Source of the DNA: Linanthus parryae
Lineage: Eukaryota > Streptophyta > Magnoliopsida > Ericales > Polemoniaceae
Length of the DNA stretch: 64,000 nt
NCBI GenBank assembly: GCA_023055425.1
Contig: JALGPY010000002.1
Coordinates: 118,804,088 to 118,868,087, forward strand
Direction of reading: 5' to 3'
Shown here: positions 11,571 to 22,808 of the stretch, one piece after another
Position numbering within the stretch: the stretch's first letter is position 1
Layout of the letters: every line of letters begins with the position of its first letter
Position numbers and translations under genes: made by a program
The notes under the pieces: generated by a model
The model's input: only the letters and a program-made list of their open reading frames with translations
Database searches by the model: none
Told to the model about the DNA's origin: nothing

Positions 11571-12021
11571 TTGCCAGACTAGCCCTTACGATCCCTAATT
11601 GTGATGTCGTTAATCTTGGGAAGGGTTCGCCGCTGATAGTAGTTTTTGGGACGAGTTAGATTATGGAATTTTACACACCAGTCTTTTCGCAAACTAGAAG
11701 GGGTAAAGGTGTCTTTAGGTCAAACTTAATGGGATAAAATTGTCTTTTACCCGTTTCAAAACTGTGCTCAAAAGTCGTTGAAAGGAAAAAAGTCGGAAAA
11801 TTCCTCATTCCTCAGCGACTTCGTCTACGCGAAGGCGGACCAGAGGAGGATGCTCCTCCCACTTCGAATTTTTAAAATCTCTCCACCAACTCCAGCTACT
11901 GTCCCGTCACGAATGACTACTCATTCTTCATGTCATCTGTAGACTTTAATCCCTCTCTAATCATCATCAAGCACAATCAATCTCCTAAATTTTTCGGTTC
12001 TCTCCAGAGCTCGACAGAAAA
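11571..12021 (+). promoter_or_regulatory. Metacaspase upstream region between the LTR end and ATG
   Basis: These 451 bp are all that separates the retroelement LTR from the metacaspase ATG, so they should hold the core promoter and 5' UTR. No clear TATA box is visible. A pyrimidine-rich stretch ('ctctccaccaactccagct' near 11879 and 'aatccctctctaatc' near 11950) lies just before the start, as is common in plant 5' UTRs. The promoter assignment is by position only. Confidence 0.45.
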
Positions 12022-15000
12022 ATGCTGATGCTGGTGAACTGTTCCAATTGCCGCACAGCTCTCCAGCTCCCCAATGGCGCCAAGTCCATTCGCTGTGCGA
12101 TCTGCCAAGCAGTCACTCTGATTGCCGACCCTCGCAGCCTCCCGCCACCGTCCTCCACCTCCGGCTACCACCACTACACCCCGCAGCACCCTCCTCCGCC
12201 GGCTCCCTCGCCCTACAACCACGGTCTTCCTCCAGGTCAACCGCCGTCGTCTCACGGTCGGAAGAGGGCCGTGATTTGCGGGATCTCGTACAAGAACTCC
12301 CGGCATGAGCTGAAAGGCTGCATCAATGATGCCAAGTGTATGAAGTACTTGCTGGTGAACCAATTCAAGTTCCCTGATGCCTCCATTATCATGCTCACTG
12401 GTAATAATTATAACCAACTACTCCCTTTCACATATCTTTTTTTTTTCCTTTTACCATCCATTGATTCTGTATGTTTCAGATTCAAGTTTATTGAGTTTCT
12501 AATGATAGGAATAATATAGAAACAAAGATATTGTATAAGGATCCTACTGTTTTCTTGTTTGGGTTTTCGATGAATTAGAGAAAACACGACGAAACAGTGA
12601 GTTTTGTTTGTTGTTTTCTATCTCCCTTGTGTTTTGGGGGTGTTTTAATAGTGGGTTGATTTGGGAGTTTTGAATTACCAAATCACGCTATATCCAAAAG
12701 TTCAATCTAGTCCATATGTGTAACAGTAAATACTCGCGATTATCATACTTCTTCACACTTCTTGACTTATCATTTCAAGTATCAGAATTTGTTTGTAAAT
12801 TCAGTGCAATAAGGTTCTATTGTGTTACATTTAGGAATAGAATCTTCAGTAGGTTTCAGTAAGGTAGGTTGTGCTTTTATGTGATAGTTCTGACCATAAT
12901 TGTTCTCTGAAAGTTATATTTCAGAAGAAGAAACAGATCCATACAAGCGTCCAACAAAACACAACCTTAGAATGGCTATGTTTTGGCTTGTACAAGGTTG
13001 TCAGCCTGGAGATTCACTAGTCTTCCATTATTCTGGCCATGGTTCGCAGCAAAGAAACTACACTGGTGATGAGGTAGATGGGTATGACGAAACACTCTGC
13101 CCTTTGGATTTTGAAACACAGGGAATGATTGTGGATGATGAAATCAATGCCACAATTGTCAAACCTCTCACAAGAGGAGTCAAGCTCCATGCAATTGTAG
13201 ATGCATGTCATAGTGGCACCGTGTTAGATTTACCGTACCTTTGCAGGATGGACAGGTTAGTACGGACAAATTGGAGATCGTAATTGCTATTCTTATGAGA
13301 TTTGCTCTGTAGTTTTCATCTTTTTTTCATCTAGAGAACTGCTTTATCATTCAATAGTATCCTTGACTTGTACGCTATCGGTTAGGAGCGGAAAGTACGA
13401 GTGGGAAGATCACCGTCCCCAATCCGGCATTTGGAAAGGAACAAACGGCGGGGAAGTCATATCTTTCAGTGGATGTGATGATGATCAAACCTCTGCTGAT
13501 ACTGCTGTAATGATTTAGTTACTTATCAACTACTTCCAATGTGTTTCTTGATAAATTTAACAGTTTTGCTCAACATCTATTAGAGAGTGACAATGTGCTG
13601 ATAATTATTTATATAGGCTTTGTCCAAGGTCACTTCAACTGGTGCCATGACCTACTCTTTCATCCAAGCAATTGAACGAGGACAAGCCACTACATACGGT
13701 AATATGTTGACTTCAATGCGGTCAACCATCCGCAATACCAACAATGATGCTGGGGGTGGTGGTGCTGTGACATCGCTGCTTACTATGCTTTTGAACGGAG
13801 GGAGCTTAGGTATTGGGATGAGACAGGTAATAAATTGTTTGTTACTGCATAGATTTGCTTATTAGGACTTCAAGAGCTAAACCGAAGAAACTGTTTTTCT
13901 TTTTCTATTTACTATAACATGTAATTGATGTTTTCTTTTCCTTCTCGAAAGATAACAATGTCTTCTAATATATATATATATATATGTATATATATCCCTT
14001 GGTTGACGAGAAAAAACATAATTACGTTTTGCTATTTCAAAACGATTATTTTCATGGACTGTAGATTTATTACGCACATAACACAAGATATCTGGACGAT
14101 GAAGTGATTGCTGGCGATTGGGGGGAGGAGAAGATTAGATGGCAAAGTTTTAAGTGAGAGCATTAATGTCCTTTCAGGTGGCCTGTTAAGGGTACATTTG
14201 GCGATTTATCCTAACAAGAGGGTAGTAAATTGTATTTAGACCGTACCTCAAGGGGGTATTTGCAATTTACCCTTGTACTTGATCACTCGTGATGTCTGGG
14301 GTCCTTAAGTGATTTCCACATCTTCTGAAAAATAACAGATTTTATGTATGTAGACGATCAAAACTTAGCTATGCAGGATGAATCAAAAGTTGAAAATATG
14401 TTGAGGTACTTTCCAGTTAGTTGAAAACGAGTTTTAAAAAGAAAAGAACAATACTTGGTTCCTTAAAGTGGGCTTGTCGATCGATGCTTTGGGACATCTT
14501 TGAAATGGAATTTAAGATTACTCTTCTTGCTTTTGAAACTACTGTACCAAATGATTTGCTTGGGGGTCTTTAATTGCTACTTGAAGTGAAAGAGAAGGAG
14601 AAGTGATGCAACAATTAGAATGATCTTTTAGACAAAAGGGAAGTGACCTTTGGTAGTATTCATTTACTAGTTTAGGTCCTAGTTTTTATAATTTTAGTGG
14701 TGTATTTTCAACATTTTAGAAAGTATGTCTCGTTTAATTCTCTGTATACTTCGGCTTATATTTTTCTTTCAGCCGTGAAATAATGTTAAACTTTTGTGAG
14801 CGTGATTGCCTAGCTCTGGCGAGAATAAGACCTGCTTGGTATCAATTGAAAATCTTAAAAACTGGCTGAAAATAACCTGGGTGAAAATCTAGCTGAACTG
14901 AAAATCAAAATCTGGTATGAGCTGAAATAATATAATTTGACAAAATCTGAAGAATTAAGTTCACCCATCTTCCTCATCTAACTACTCCTAAATCCATATA

Positions 15001-16069
15001 GTGCCACTGGGAAATACGGATTGGGTAAGCATGATGGGGAAGTGAATGGCTTCGAAGAAGGGAGCATTATTTTTTTTCGGTAATTAAGAAGGGAGCGTTG
15101 TGGTGGTAATAGGATGAGAGCTCACTGAATTTGACAGAGATCTTCTCCAAGACGGCCATGTGAGAGGTCGCGAAGTTCAATATTACTCCAGCTGGATTAG
15201 TAAAGTATGTCGAGGCAGACAGCCTCCTGCATGATTGGATGGAGTGTTGTCACACAAACAAGAATTTTGGCACACGCCTGGAAAAGTCCAGTAAAAAATT
15301 GCAGCTCTACAAATTGTGTTCCTGGTTTATTTATTTATTTATTTTTATTTGGCTTTTATGAAATGGAAAGTCCAGTCAAACAAATGCAGAAGAGTCTAAG
15401 AAGGCAGATTGGATAAGATGCCCAAAAAGTACCTGGTATTCTTAGGGAAGAGACCCTGTTCTACTTGCAAACTAAGACCCATTCATCTGAAGGTTGGGCT
15501 TATGCTCATAAGTTCCATTATACAAAATACTATGAACTGTTGCATGAGCAACATAATTGGTGAAGAGTGTTACTATATTCTGATGCATCATTTGTATCTT
15601 ATGGAAAAGGATTAACTAGCCTTGATAAGCGATGGTCAAGACATCATATTATCGGAATGTTTTTTCTGTTTATAAACGTAAGGAATAGGGTTCTACCCTT
15701 TCATTTCTCGTATTACATGCAACGAGCTTCTACATTAGTAGCTTGTTTGATGATCCTGAGGTTAGTGGTTTAATTGGTTGGGCGTAATGCCTGTATTCAA
15801 ATTAGGAGGTGCTGAAACTCTTTGATCATGTAATAGATCTTATGATCGAATATGTATCTTAGTAATCATTTATCGTGCAACTATATCTGAATATGTTGGG
15901 GTTCAAAGATTCTGATTTTATTTAAATAAATGCATTGTTTCCTAATTCCGACTTCTACCAAATCATAGAGTTCCCTAAGGCTAATATTAATTCCTCATGT
16001 CTGCTGCAGGAACCACAATTAACTGCAAATGAACCGTTTGACGTATATACAAAGCCTTTTTCCCTATGA
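12022..16069 (+). CDS. MC1: Type I metacaspase with LSD1 zinc finger (MC1-like), five exons
   Basis: Exons are 12022-12400, 12925-13255, 13386-13506, 13617-13826 and 16010-16069. All have GT-AG borders and join in frame to 366 residues, close to the 367 of Arabidopsis MC1. Residues 1-35 hold an LSD1-type zinc finger (C7, C10, C25, C28). Residues 41-78 are a Pro-rich prodomain. The caspase-like domain follows, with catalytic His165 in HYSGHGS (13038-13040) and Cys221 in DACHSG (13206-13208), both intact. The short last exon encodes EPQLTANEPFDVYTKPFSL, the conserved C-terminus. Metacaspases are Ca-dependent cysteine proteases cutting after Arg/Lys; type I MC1 promotes hypersensitive cell death and helps clear protein aggregates. 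The start was chosen because zinc-finger text begins right after it; the second ATG at 12028 is possible. Intron 4 is unusually long (2183 bp). The gene looks functional. Confidence 0.93.
13827..16009 (+). other. Long fourth intron of the metacaspase
   Basis: The 2183-bp intron separates the last 60 coding bases from the rest of the gene. It holds an AT microsatellite at about 13967-13995 and a (TTTA)n run near 15327-15350. Open frames at 15207-15773 carry no domain. I see no transposon ends and no further exon: the protein reads directly from residue 347 into the conserved tail. Correct splicing over this distance is required for the normal C-terminus. Confidence 0.7.
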
Positions 16070-18160
16070 TTTGGAAAGCATTGTCTCGGCTCCATACTAA
16101 TTTCAAAACAATGTATAGTAATGTGAGAAGATTCAGTATGTTGTTGTATCTGATCAGTATCAACTAATTGAAATATACTTCTAAGCTTGATATATACTGT
16201 TAAGCTTGAGCCTTTCTATGGTCTTGAATTTCATCTTACTTACCAATGATCTTTTCCACTATCCTGTCCAAACATAATACCATGACACAAATTTTGTGCT
16301 GGTACTAGCTGGAGGATGAGCGACATCATGGTCTTCAGAATTCGGACTAAAACTGTTATGTCGTCAACCTTTGTTGACAGTCTGCTTTTCATTTTTTTCA
16401 TTCACAAGGCCAAACGCTTAGTTCATGTATAGTAATGTGAGAAGATTCAGTATGTTGTTGTATCTGATCAGTATCAACTAATTGAAATATACTTCTAAGC
16501 TTGATATATACTGTTAAGCTTGAGCCTTTCTATGGTCTTGAATTTCATCTTACTTACCAATGATCTTTTCCACTATCCTGTCCAAACATCATACCATGAC
16601 ACAAATTTTGTGCTGGTACTAGCTGGAGGATGAGCGACATCATGGTCTTCAGAATTCGGACTAAAACTGTTATGTCGTCAACCTTTGTTGACAGTCTGCT
16701 TCTCATTTTTTTCATTCACAAGTCCAAACGCTTAGTTCATGTATAGTAATGTGAGAAGATTCTGTTAGGAATCCAATACGTGAGAGACAAGAGAAAGCAA
16801 GAGAACAAAAGCAAGATCAAGAACACAAGAAATTTAACGTGGTTCACTAGTTTTGAGACTAGCTAATCCACGGCCAAACCAACCAATTTATTGATGAGAA
16901 GCTAATACCAATTACAAGCACACACCAAGTCATGACCCTAGCATCTACTTATATACTAGTAAAAGACTTGGAGCCCAAGTAATGTCCAAAACTAATCCGA
17001 GACAAATTAGGAAATAATTCCTAAATTGTTTCCTGACCCAATAAGGACACTACCAAATATATTAGTCAAAGTACACCCCTACAAGGAATCAAAGAGATTC
17101 CTTGCTGCCAAAGTAATGTAATTACTTCCAAAAACTACCCTTTGACCATTCCATGCTAGGATTTTGAATCAACCAAAAATCCCAACAGATTCAGTATGTT
17201 GTTATATCTGATCAGTATCAACTAATTGAAATATACTTCCAAGCTTGATATATACTGTTAAGCTTGAGCCTTTCTATGGTCTTGAATTTCATCTTACTTA
17301 CCAATGATTTGGAAAGCATTGTCTCGGCTCCATACTAATTTCAAAACAATGTACAGTAAGGTGAGAAGATTCAGTATGTTGTTGTATCTGATCAGTATCA
17401 ACTAATTGAAATATACTTCTAAGCTTGATATATACTGTTAAGCTTGAGCCTTTCTATGGTCTTGAATTTCATCTTACTTACCAATGATCTTTTCCACTAT
17501 CCTGTCCAAACATCATACCATGACACAAATTTTGTGCTGGTACTAGCTGGAGGATGAGCGACATCATGGTCTTCAGAATTCGGACTAAAACTGTTATGTC
17601 GTCAACCTTTGTTGACAGTCTGCTTCTCATTTTTTTCATTCACAAGGCCCAACGCTTAGTTCATGTATAGTAATGTGAGAAGATTCAGTATGTTGTTGTA
17701 TCTGATCAGTATCAACTAATTGAAATATACTTCTAAGCTTGATATATACTGTTAAGCTTGAGCCTTTCTATGGTCTTGAATTTCATCTTACTTACCAATG
17801 ATTTGGAAAGCATTGTCTCGGCTCCATACTAATTTCAAAACAATGTATAGTAAGGTGAGAAGATTCAGTATGTTGTTGTATCTGATCAGTATCAACTAAT
17901 TGAAATATACTTCTAAGCTTGATATATACTGTTAAGCTTGAGCCTTTCTATGGTCTTGAATTTCATCTTACTTACCAATGATCTTTTCCACTATCCTGTC
18001 CAAACATCATACCATGACACAAATTTTGTGCTGGTACTAGCTGGAGGATGAGCGACATCATGGTCTTCAGAATTCGGACTAAAACTGTTATGTCGTCAAC
18101 CTTTGTTGACAGTCTGCTTCTCATTTTTTTCATTCACAAGGCCAAACGCTTAGTTCATGT
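16070..18160 (+). repeat. Six-unit tandem array made from the metacaspase 3' flank
   Basis: The DNA directly after the stop codon ('tttggaaagcattgtctcgg', 16070 on) continues into a unit starting near GATTCAGTATG at 16130. Unit starts are 16130, 16444, 16758/17188, 17368, 17682 and 17862. Spacing is 314, 314, 180 (after removing the solo LTR), 314 and 180 bp, so two unit lengths alternate. The short units carry the stop-proximal 3'-flank segment joined to a truncated body. Identity between units is very high. If transcription passes the first unit, the array would be part of the 3' UTR. Confidence 0.9.
16763..17187. mobile_element. 425-bp solo LTR inside the tandem array
   Basis: The block starts TGTTAGGAATCC and ends AATCCCAACA. 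It is flanked by a perfect 5-bp duplication GATTC (16758-16762 and 17188-17192). The flanks match an uninterrupted array unit, so the empty site is known exactly. There is no primer site, polypurine tract or coding text, which is what recombination between two LTRs leaves behind. The element family was not identified. Confidence 0.88.
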
Positions 18161-18415
18161 TATTTCAATTGGCATATTCTGTGGTTCACCAGTCTTTGCG
18201 TTTGAGGTGCAAACTTCCACTAGAATCAGAGCTTCGGTGACCTATGTTAGTGAGAAAGGGGTGTTTCTCGTTAATGTCTCGGTGTGGTTGTATCATGTTT
18301 GAGTTATGCCTTCATTTGACCATGTTTGAGTTACGCCTTCATTTGACATTTTTACGTGGTTATTGAATCATAAATCAAGCCTTGTGAATCATAAATCAAG
18401 CCTTCCCAGAAAATA
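18161..18415. other. Unannotated spacer
   Basis: This short stretch follows the last array unit. It contains two small direct repeats ('gagttatgccttcatttgac' against 'gagttacgccttcatttgac', and 'gaatcataaatcaagcctt' twice). No gene or element is recognised. Confidence 0.5.
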
Positions 18416-19339
18416 GTGTTGGCAGGATCCTCTCAAACAAAAACCTACTCCTTTCCCAAACCCTTAATAGTGTTCAGGGATCTTCTCAAACGCATACACT
18501 CTCCTTACCCAAACAATCCTCTCCAAATATTGATGGCCGGAAAAATACAAGGAGCATGGAATTTGTGTGTTACATTTGAGATGGAGCGCTATGGCCCCAA
18601 CCTATTTGCCTTTCTATTTTCTGATGAAGAATACTATGGGAGAGTAGTCACCGCCTCATCATGGTTGGTGGCAAATCATTTGCTTTTCTGAACAAATGGA
18701 TTTCAAATACTACTCGATTTGGATTGAGGTGAGAGGAGTTCCGACAAAGAAAGAGTTCTTTCGAAAAAGCGGGGAAGATTGGGGGATCGATTGGTGAGTT
18801 GTGGAAGCGCATAATATGAGTCCATAGGTATTTGCAATTAAACCCTACTTCCGAATCCGGGTAAAACTCAATACGTATGACCCGTTTCCGAGTGGGTATA
18901 CACTGCAGAGAGAAAGAAGACGACAACAAGTGGGTTTCCTTCAAATATGATAGAATCGGCGACTTCTGCTATCGTTGCGAAAGAGTCAGTCACGCTGAAC
19001 TCCATTGCCGATTTCTCAATAAGAAACAAGGGAAGAAGTCATAATACGGAAATGACTTGAGAGTTGTCCCAAGAAAGACTAGGAGTGTTGGCAGAGAATT
19101 CGTTGGGACGGCGTACAGGAGGCGCTGAGAATGGAAGCATAAACTTCGGAGGCGCATGTGCATGATACCGAAATTGGAGGTTCAGCGTGTGGAAGAGAGG
19201 TTGAAGGCGATGCCAACGTGTCGACAGAGAATCGGGATGAGCTGGAGGTGGTACAATCGGGTACGAGTGAAAAGGTGGTGACAAACAATAGTACAACATG
19301 TGGAGGTCCAAGCTTAGATTTGGCTGAGGTTAATGGTGG
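18416..19339 (+). pseudogene. DUF4283/CCHC zinc-knuckle fragment (LINE- or retroelement-derived)
   Basis: On the + strand, frames that shift several times carry text like the plant DUF4283 region: an EEYYGRVVTASSWLVANHLL stretch near 18620-18690, a basic linker, then WVSFKYDRIGDFCYRC and a CX2CX4HX4C zinc knuckle (about 18930-19005). These two domains are joined in ORF1 of plant L1-type LINEs and in many LINE-derived fragments. The reading frame is broken by stops at about 18690 and 18790, so it is a remnant. The piece ends where the Copia LTR begins at 19340; no continuation was recognised beyond 36506. Confidence 0.55.
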
Positions 19340-19484
19340 TGTTAGAATTGATGAAATGCTTACGTGCTTTATTAATTCTCATCCAAAAAATATATAGGGT
19401 TGTACATAGTAAGCATCTAAATTACATAGTATTCACTTAAGTTACATACAAGACCTCCTAGTTTACAACAGTGGTACTATTACA
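19340..19484 (-). repeat. 3' LTR of Copia A
   Basis: On the + strand it runs from TGTTAGAATTG to CTATTACA. The adjacent sequence on its right, read on the - strand, is the purine-rich ACTACGGGGG, the polypurine tract that primes plus-strand synthesis. Confidence 0.85.
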
Positions 19485-19932
19485 CCCCCGTAGTCGGAGC
19501 GGGAGGTTCACAAACGCTCAGATTGGACCTGAAACCATCAAAGAGAGGACGAGGAAGGCCTTTTGTGAAGATGTCAGCATACTGGTACTCAGCCGGAATG
19601 TGGAGAACACGCAAATGTCCCAAGCGAACCTTCTCGCGGAAAAAATGTAGATCAATCTCGACGTGTTTCGAGCATTGATGTTGAACGAGTTACCAGATAA
19701 GTAAACGGCGCTGACATTGTCGCATTAGACCACATTAGCTCGAGGGGTGGTATGCGAAGCTGAAGAAGTAAGTTCTGAATCCATCACAATTCAGAGACTG
19801 CATTTGCAACACCCCGATATTCAGCCTTAGTGCTAGAACAAGATACCGTGGCCTGACGTTTTGACAACCAACTAAGGAGGTTGTCACCGTAGAAAACACA
19901 GTAGCCCTAGGTGGATCACCGAGTATCAAGGC
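19485..19932 (-). pseudogene. RNase H C-terminal part of Copia A
   Basis: Read on the - strand, this gives text typical of the end of Copia RNase [21 protein letters not shown], then a DNVSAVYLSGNS-like segment, KHVEIDLHFFREKVRLGHLR and YADIFTKGLPRPLF. Stops and frame changes interrupt it. It continues the polyprotein that stops at 32437 on the far side of the nested Gypsy element, which proves the nesting. Confidence 0.85.
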
Positions 19933-22244
19933 TGTAACACCCCCCAAAATGCCCAAGTTGGAGGCCCGGGGACGTCACTCCGTACCCGAGGTTAAACCCG
20001 AATACAAGGAGATTTTATAACATGGTTCTCAAGCAAAAACATCCATAAAATAATTAAATTAATCGTTATTACAATCCAATGTTCTAGCCTCAAACCGGGC
20101 ATAAATCAAACTAAGTTATTTAAAATACTAAAGAGATCTAATTTAAAGATGAAAATTCTAATGATCCAAATGATGAAACTAATGAATTAAAAGATGAACG
20201 CGTTCCCCTTCTATGCCAGATTCCCATCCTCTAGGCCTGTGGTGCGGAATCAAAAAGAAACACCACAGTACAAAACCAGCATAAAATACTGGTAAGAAAA
20301 CACCCAAGCATGTAAAATGATGATAGGATAGTTGTAAAACAACGAATCATTCGCAAGTTGGAGTTTTTCTCAAACACAACGGAAATATAGTTTTGACTCC
20401 TGTAATAAAACAAGTGAGTTTCCAATTCCATAATACTTTCAAACCAATTCCATAATCATTAGGAAATCCAAAATCCACATATTAGTTCTTTTTCCATTAA
20501 CAAAACCAAAATTCATTATTAATAATTTGTTGTGACGCGGGAAACCAACTATCTCGCAAGCATCCAAGACCTTAAGTGTCGACACCCCCCCCCCCACCCC
20601 CCACCCCCCCCCCCCCCCACCCCAAAGACTCTAGCGGCTAGAGGAGTGAGTACAGGGAGCTATCCGGGGACTTTCAACCGGATTAAATAAAATAGATTGA
20701 ACGGAAGACCGAAGTCAACATGCCCAATGCTAATAGTAACCAATAATAAATGTCCCCGCACAACTCTTCCACTTTACGTATTAATTCATTGTTATTATCA
20801 TGGTGATATTTTCAAGAAAGACATTTAGCACGTAAAAATCACATATTGCATGTCACATTACATAAACACATTTTGAGACGTAAAGAAAATCCAAGAATTC
20901 ATTTCACATGAAGGAGTTAGCCACACTAGGCCTGGCATGTTTACTTACCTCAAAGCAAATTCAATTATCGCAAATCAGTCGACGTACTCGATGTACTCGT
21001 CGTCGATGAACTCGTCACCTACACGTAACAATATCCTAATTAAACATAATACTCGAGCAATATAATTGCTATGGCACTCGACGGTTTAGTTTTCTAACAC
21101 CAACCCAACATCCCACTTAATTCATACTTCAAAACCAAACCTAAAATTTTGCCCCAAAATCCTATAACATAATGTGTACATAACCTAACATATCTTCACC
21201 AATTTTATTAATAGAACTTCCCAAACAGATCATGGCTCAAAAACAGTCTCATTAGATTCAAAACAATCTGAATAATAAGCTTAGCCTCAAACGGATCCGA
21301 ATTTCGATTCCTGGATCAAAAGTTATGCTAGTTTTAGGTTTCCAATTTCACTCATAGTACCCATACGGGAATTATCAATTTTCATACAACTATTCTCCAA
21401 AGCATCTAGTTAATCCCGTATTCAAACAAAACATAATGCAACATGAATACCCACATAAAATCAGGTTACTACCCACATACTATGATCATCAAACCATCCA
21501 AATCGCTTAATCAAACGTCGCTTCCATGACTAGGGTTTTTCCCATAAACTAAGGACATGATTAAACCCAAAACTTGATTATTAATCCTACGACTTCATGA
21601 ATGATGAAACTAACAATATAAATCTGAAAATTAAAGATTACATTCTACATAAAAGAATTATAGGCAAGAGATCAAGAGAACAAGAGAAACAAAATAAGAC
21701 AAAAATCAAACCCGCCGCCCTTGGAGGGTCGGATGGAGAGAGAACCGAACGGAGAGAGAAAGAAAAGAGAAGAAGAACAAGAAAGAGAGATAGAGAGAGA
21801 GAGATACCAGCACGGGGAGAGAGAGGCGGCAGCGGCGGTGTGGCTGCTGCTGCTGCCGTCGGGGAAGAGAGAGGGAGCCGAGAGAGAGAGAGGGACGGGT
21901 GAGAGAGTGAGGGAGACGGGAGAGAGAGATAGGGAGATTTTGAGAGTTTAGAATAAATCAAACTCATATAGAAAGAAACCCAATTGAATTGGAAACTTTA
22001 CGTAGGAAGAATATTGGGTCAAAATAATACCAATCTATGGGTAAAAGACACTCCCCCCTAGTTTAGCCAAAAAGACAACTACCTCCCCCAAACTCAATTA
22101 AAAGACACTAAAACTTTTAGATTAAAGTCACAAAGATCCCCCAACTCTAGTAACCATTATAATTAACTCTCGATAATTAAATTAACTCATCAACACTTAT
22201 AATAATATCACAAAATACACGTAGTCACAAAACGGGGTATTTCA
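19933..22244 (-). repeat. 3' LTR of Gypsy B (2312 bp)
   Basis: It starts TGTAACACCCC and ends GGGTATTTCA. It aligns along its whole length with the LTR at 30106-32431. It differs mainly by a 39-bp C-rich expansion at 20585-20623 where the other copy has only six C's, and by a shorter GA repeat near 21785-21805. The GA-rich tract makes the long chance frames at 21597-21967. Confidence 0.9.
20585..20623. repeat. C-rich homopolymer expansion
   Basis: This is about 36 C's broken by three A's. The equivalent place in the sister LTR (near 30750) reads ACACCCCCCAAAG, so the expansion happened after insertion, or is a sequencing/assembly artefact. Confidence 0.8.
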
Positions 22245-22808
22245 TCCTTCCCTCCTTAAAGAGAGCTTCGTCCTCGAAGCTTAAACCAATTCCTCAACAA
22301 CCAATAAGGTATAAACCTCCACTCAACGGTACAACTACTAAATGCAAACCTAAGGTCATGAATGATATGCAATATACCATAAGGAATATTGTACTAAAAA
22401 CCGAAGGATTACATCCTCTCCCCCTTAGAGGAGTGACGTCCTCGGAACTCAAAGTACCTCGTCAAAAAGGTGAGGGTACTTCTTCCTCATATCCTCTTCC
22501 GCTTCCCAAGTTGCCTCTTCAGTGAGGTGATTTGTCCATAAGACCTTTACAATCTTGACACTCTTGTTGTGGGTGTCCCTTGTCTTGGTGTCTAGAATCT
22601 TAACAGGATGTTCTTCATAACTCAACGACGGATCCAGTTCTACTGGTTAGGGATCCAATACATGAGATGGGTTAGGCACGTACTACTTCAGCTGAGATAC
22701 GTGGAATACATTGTGAACACGACCCAAATTCGATGGTAAATCCAATCGATAAGCCACTTCTCTAATCTTCTCTATGACATCATATGGTCCAATGAACTTC
22801 GGGCTTAA
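22245..22808 (-). pseudogene. Integrase C-terminus/chromodomain region of Gypsy B
   Basis: After the polypurine tract, the - strand from 22808 down to about 22440 reads LSPKFIGPYDVIEKIREVAY, then RVHNVFHVSQLK and YPHLF. This is the GPY/F module and chromodomain-like end of a chromovirus integrase. It continues the protein interrupted at 24499 by the solo LTR. At least two stops are present, so it is not translatable. Confidence 0.85.

Noticed and set aside
12048..12417. Alternative open frames over metacaspase exon 1
   Set aside because: They overlap the exon with the recognisable zinc finger and have no domain of their own.
16130..18160. CRISPR-like array
   Set aside because: Units are 180-314 bp direct repeats without short unique spacers, in a plant genome; this is ordinary tandem duplication.
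21597..21967. Long Arg/Glu-rich and Ser/Leu-rich open frames on both strands
   Set aside because: They are translations of GA-rich microsatellite DNA in the Gypsy B LTR; the same frames appear in the sister LTR at 31783-32208 with different repeat lengths.
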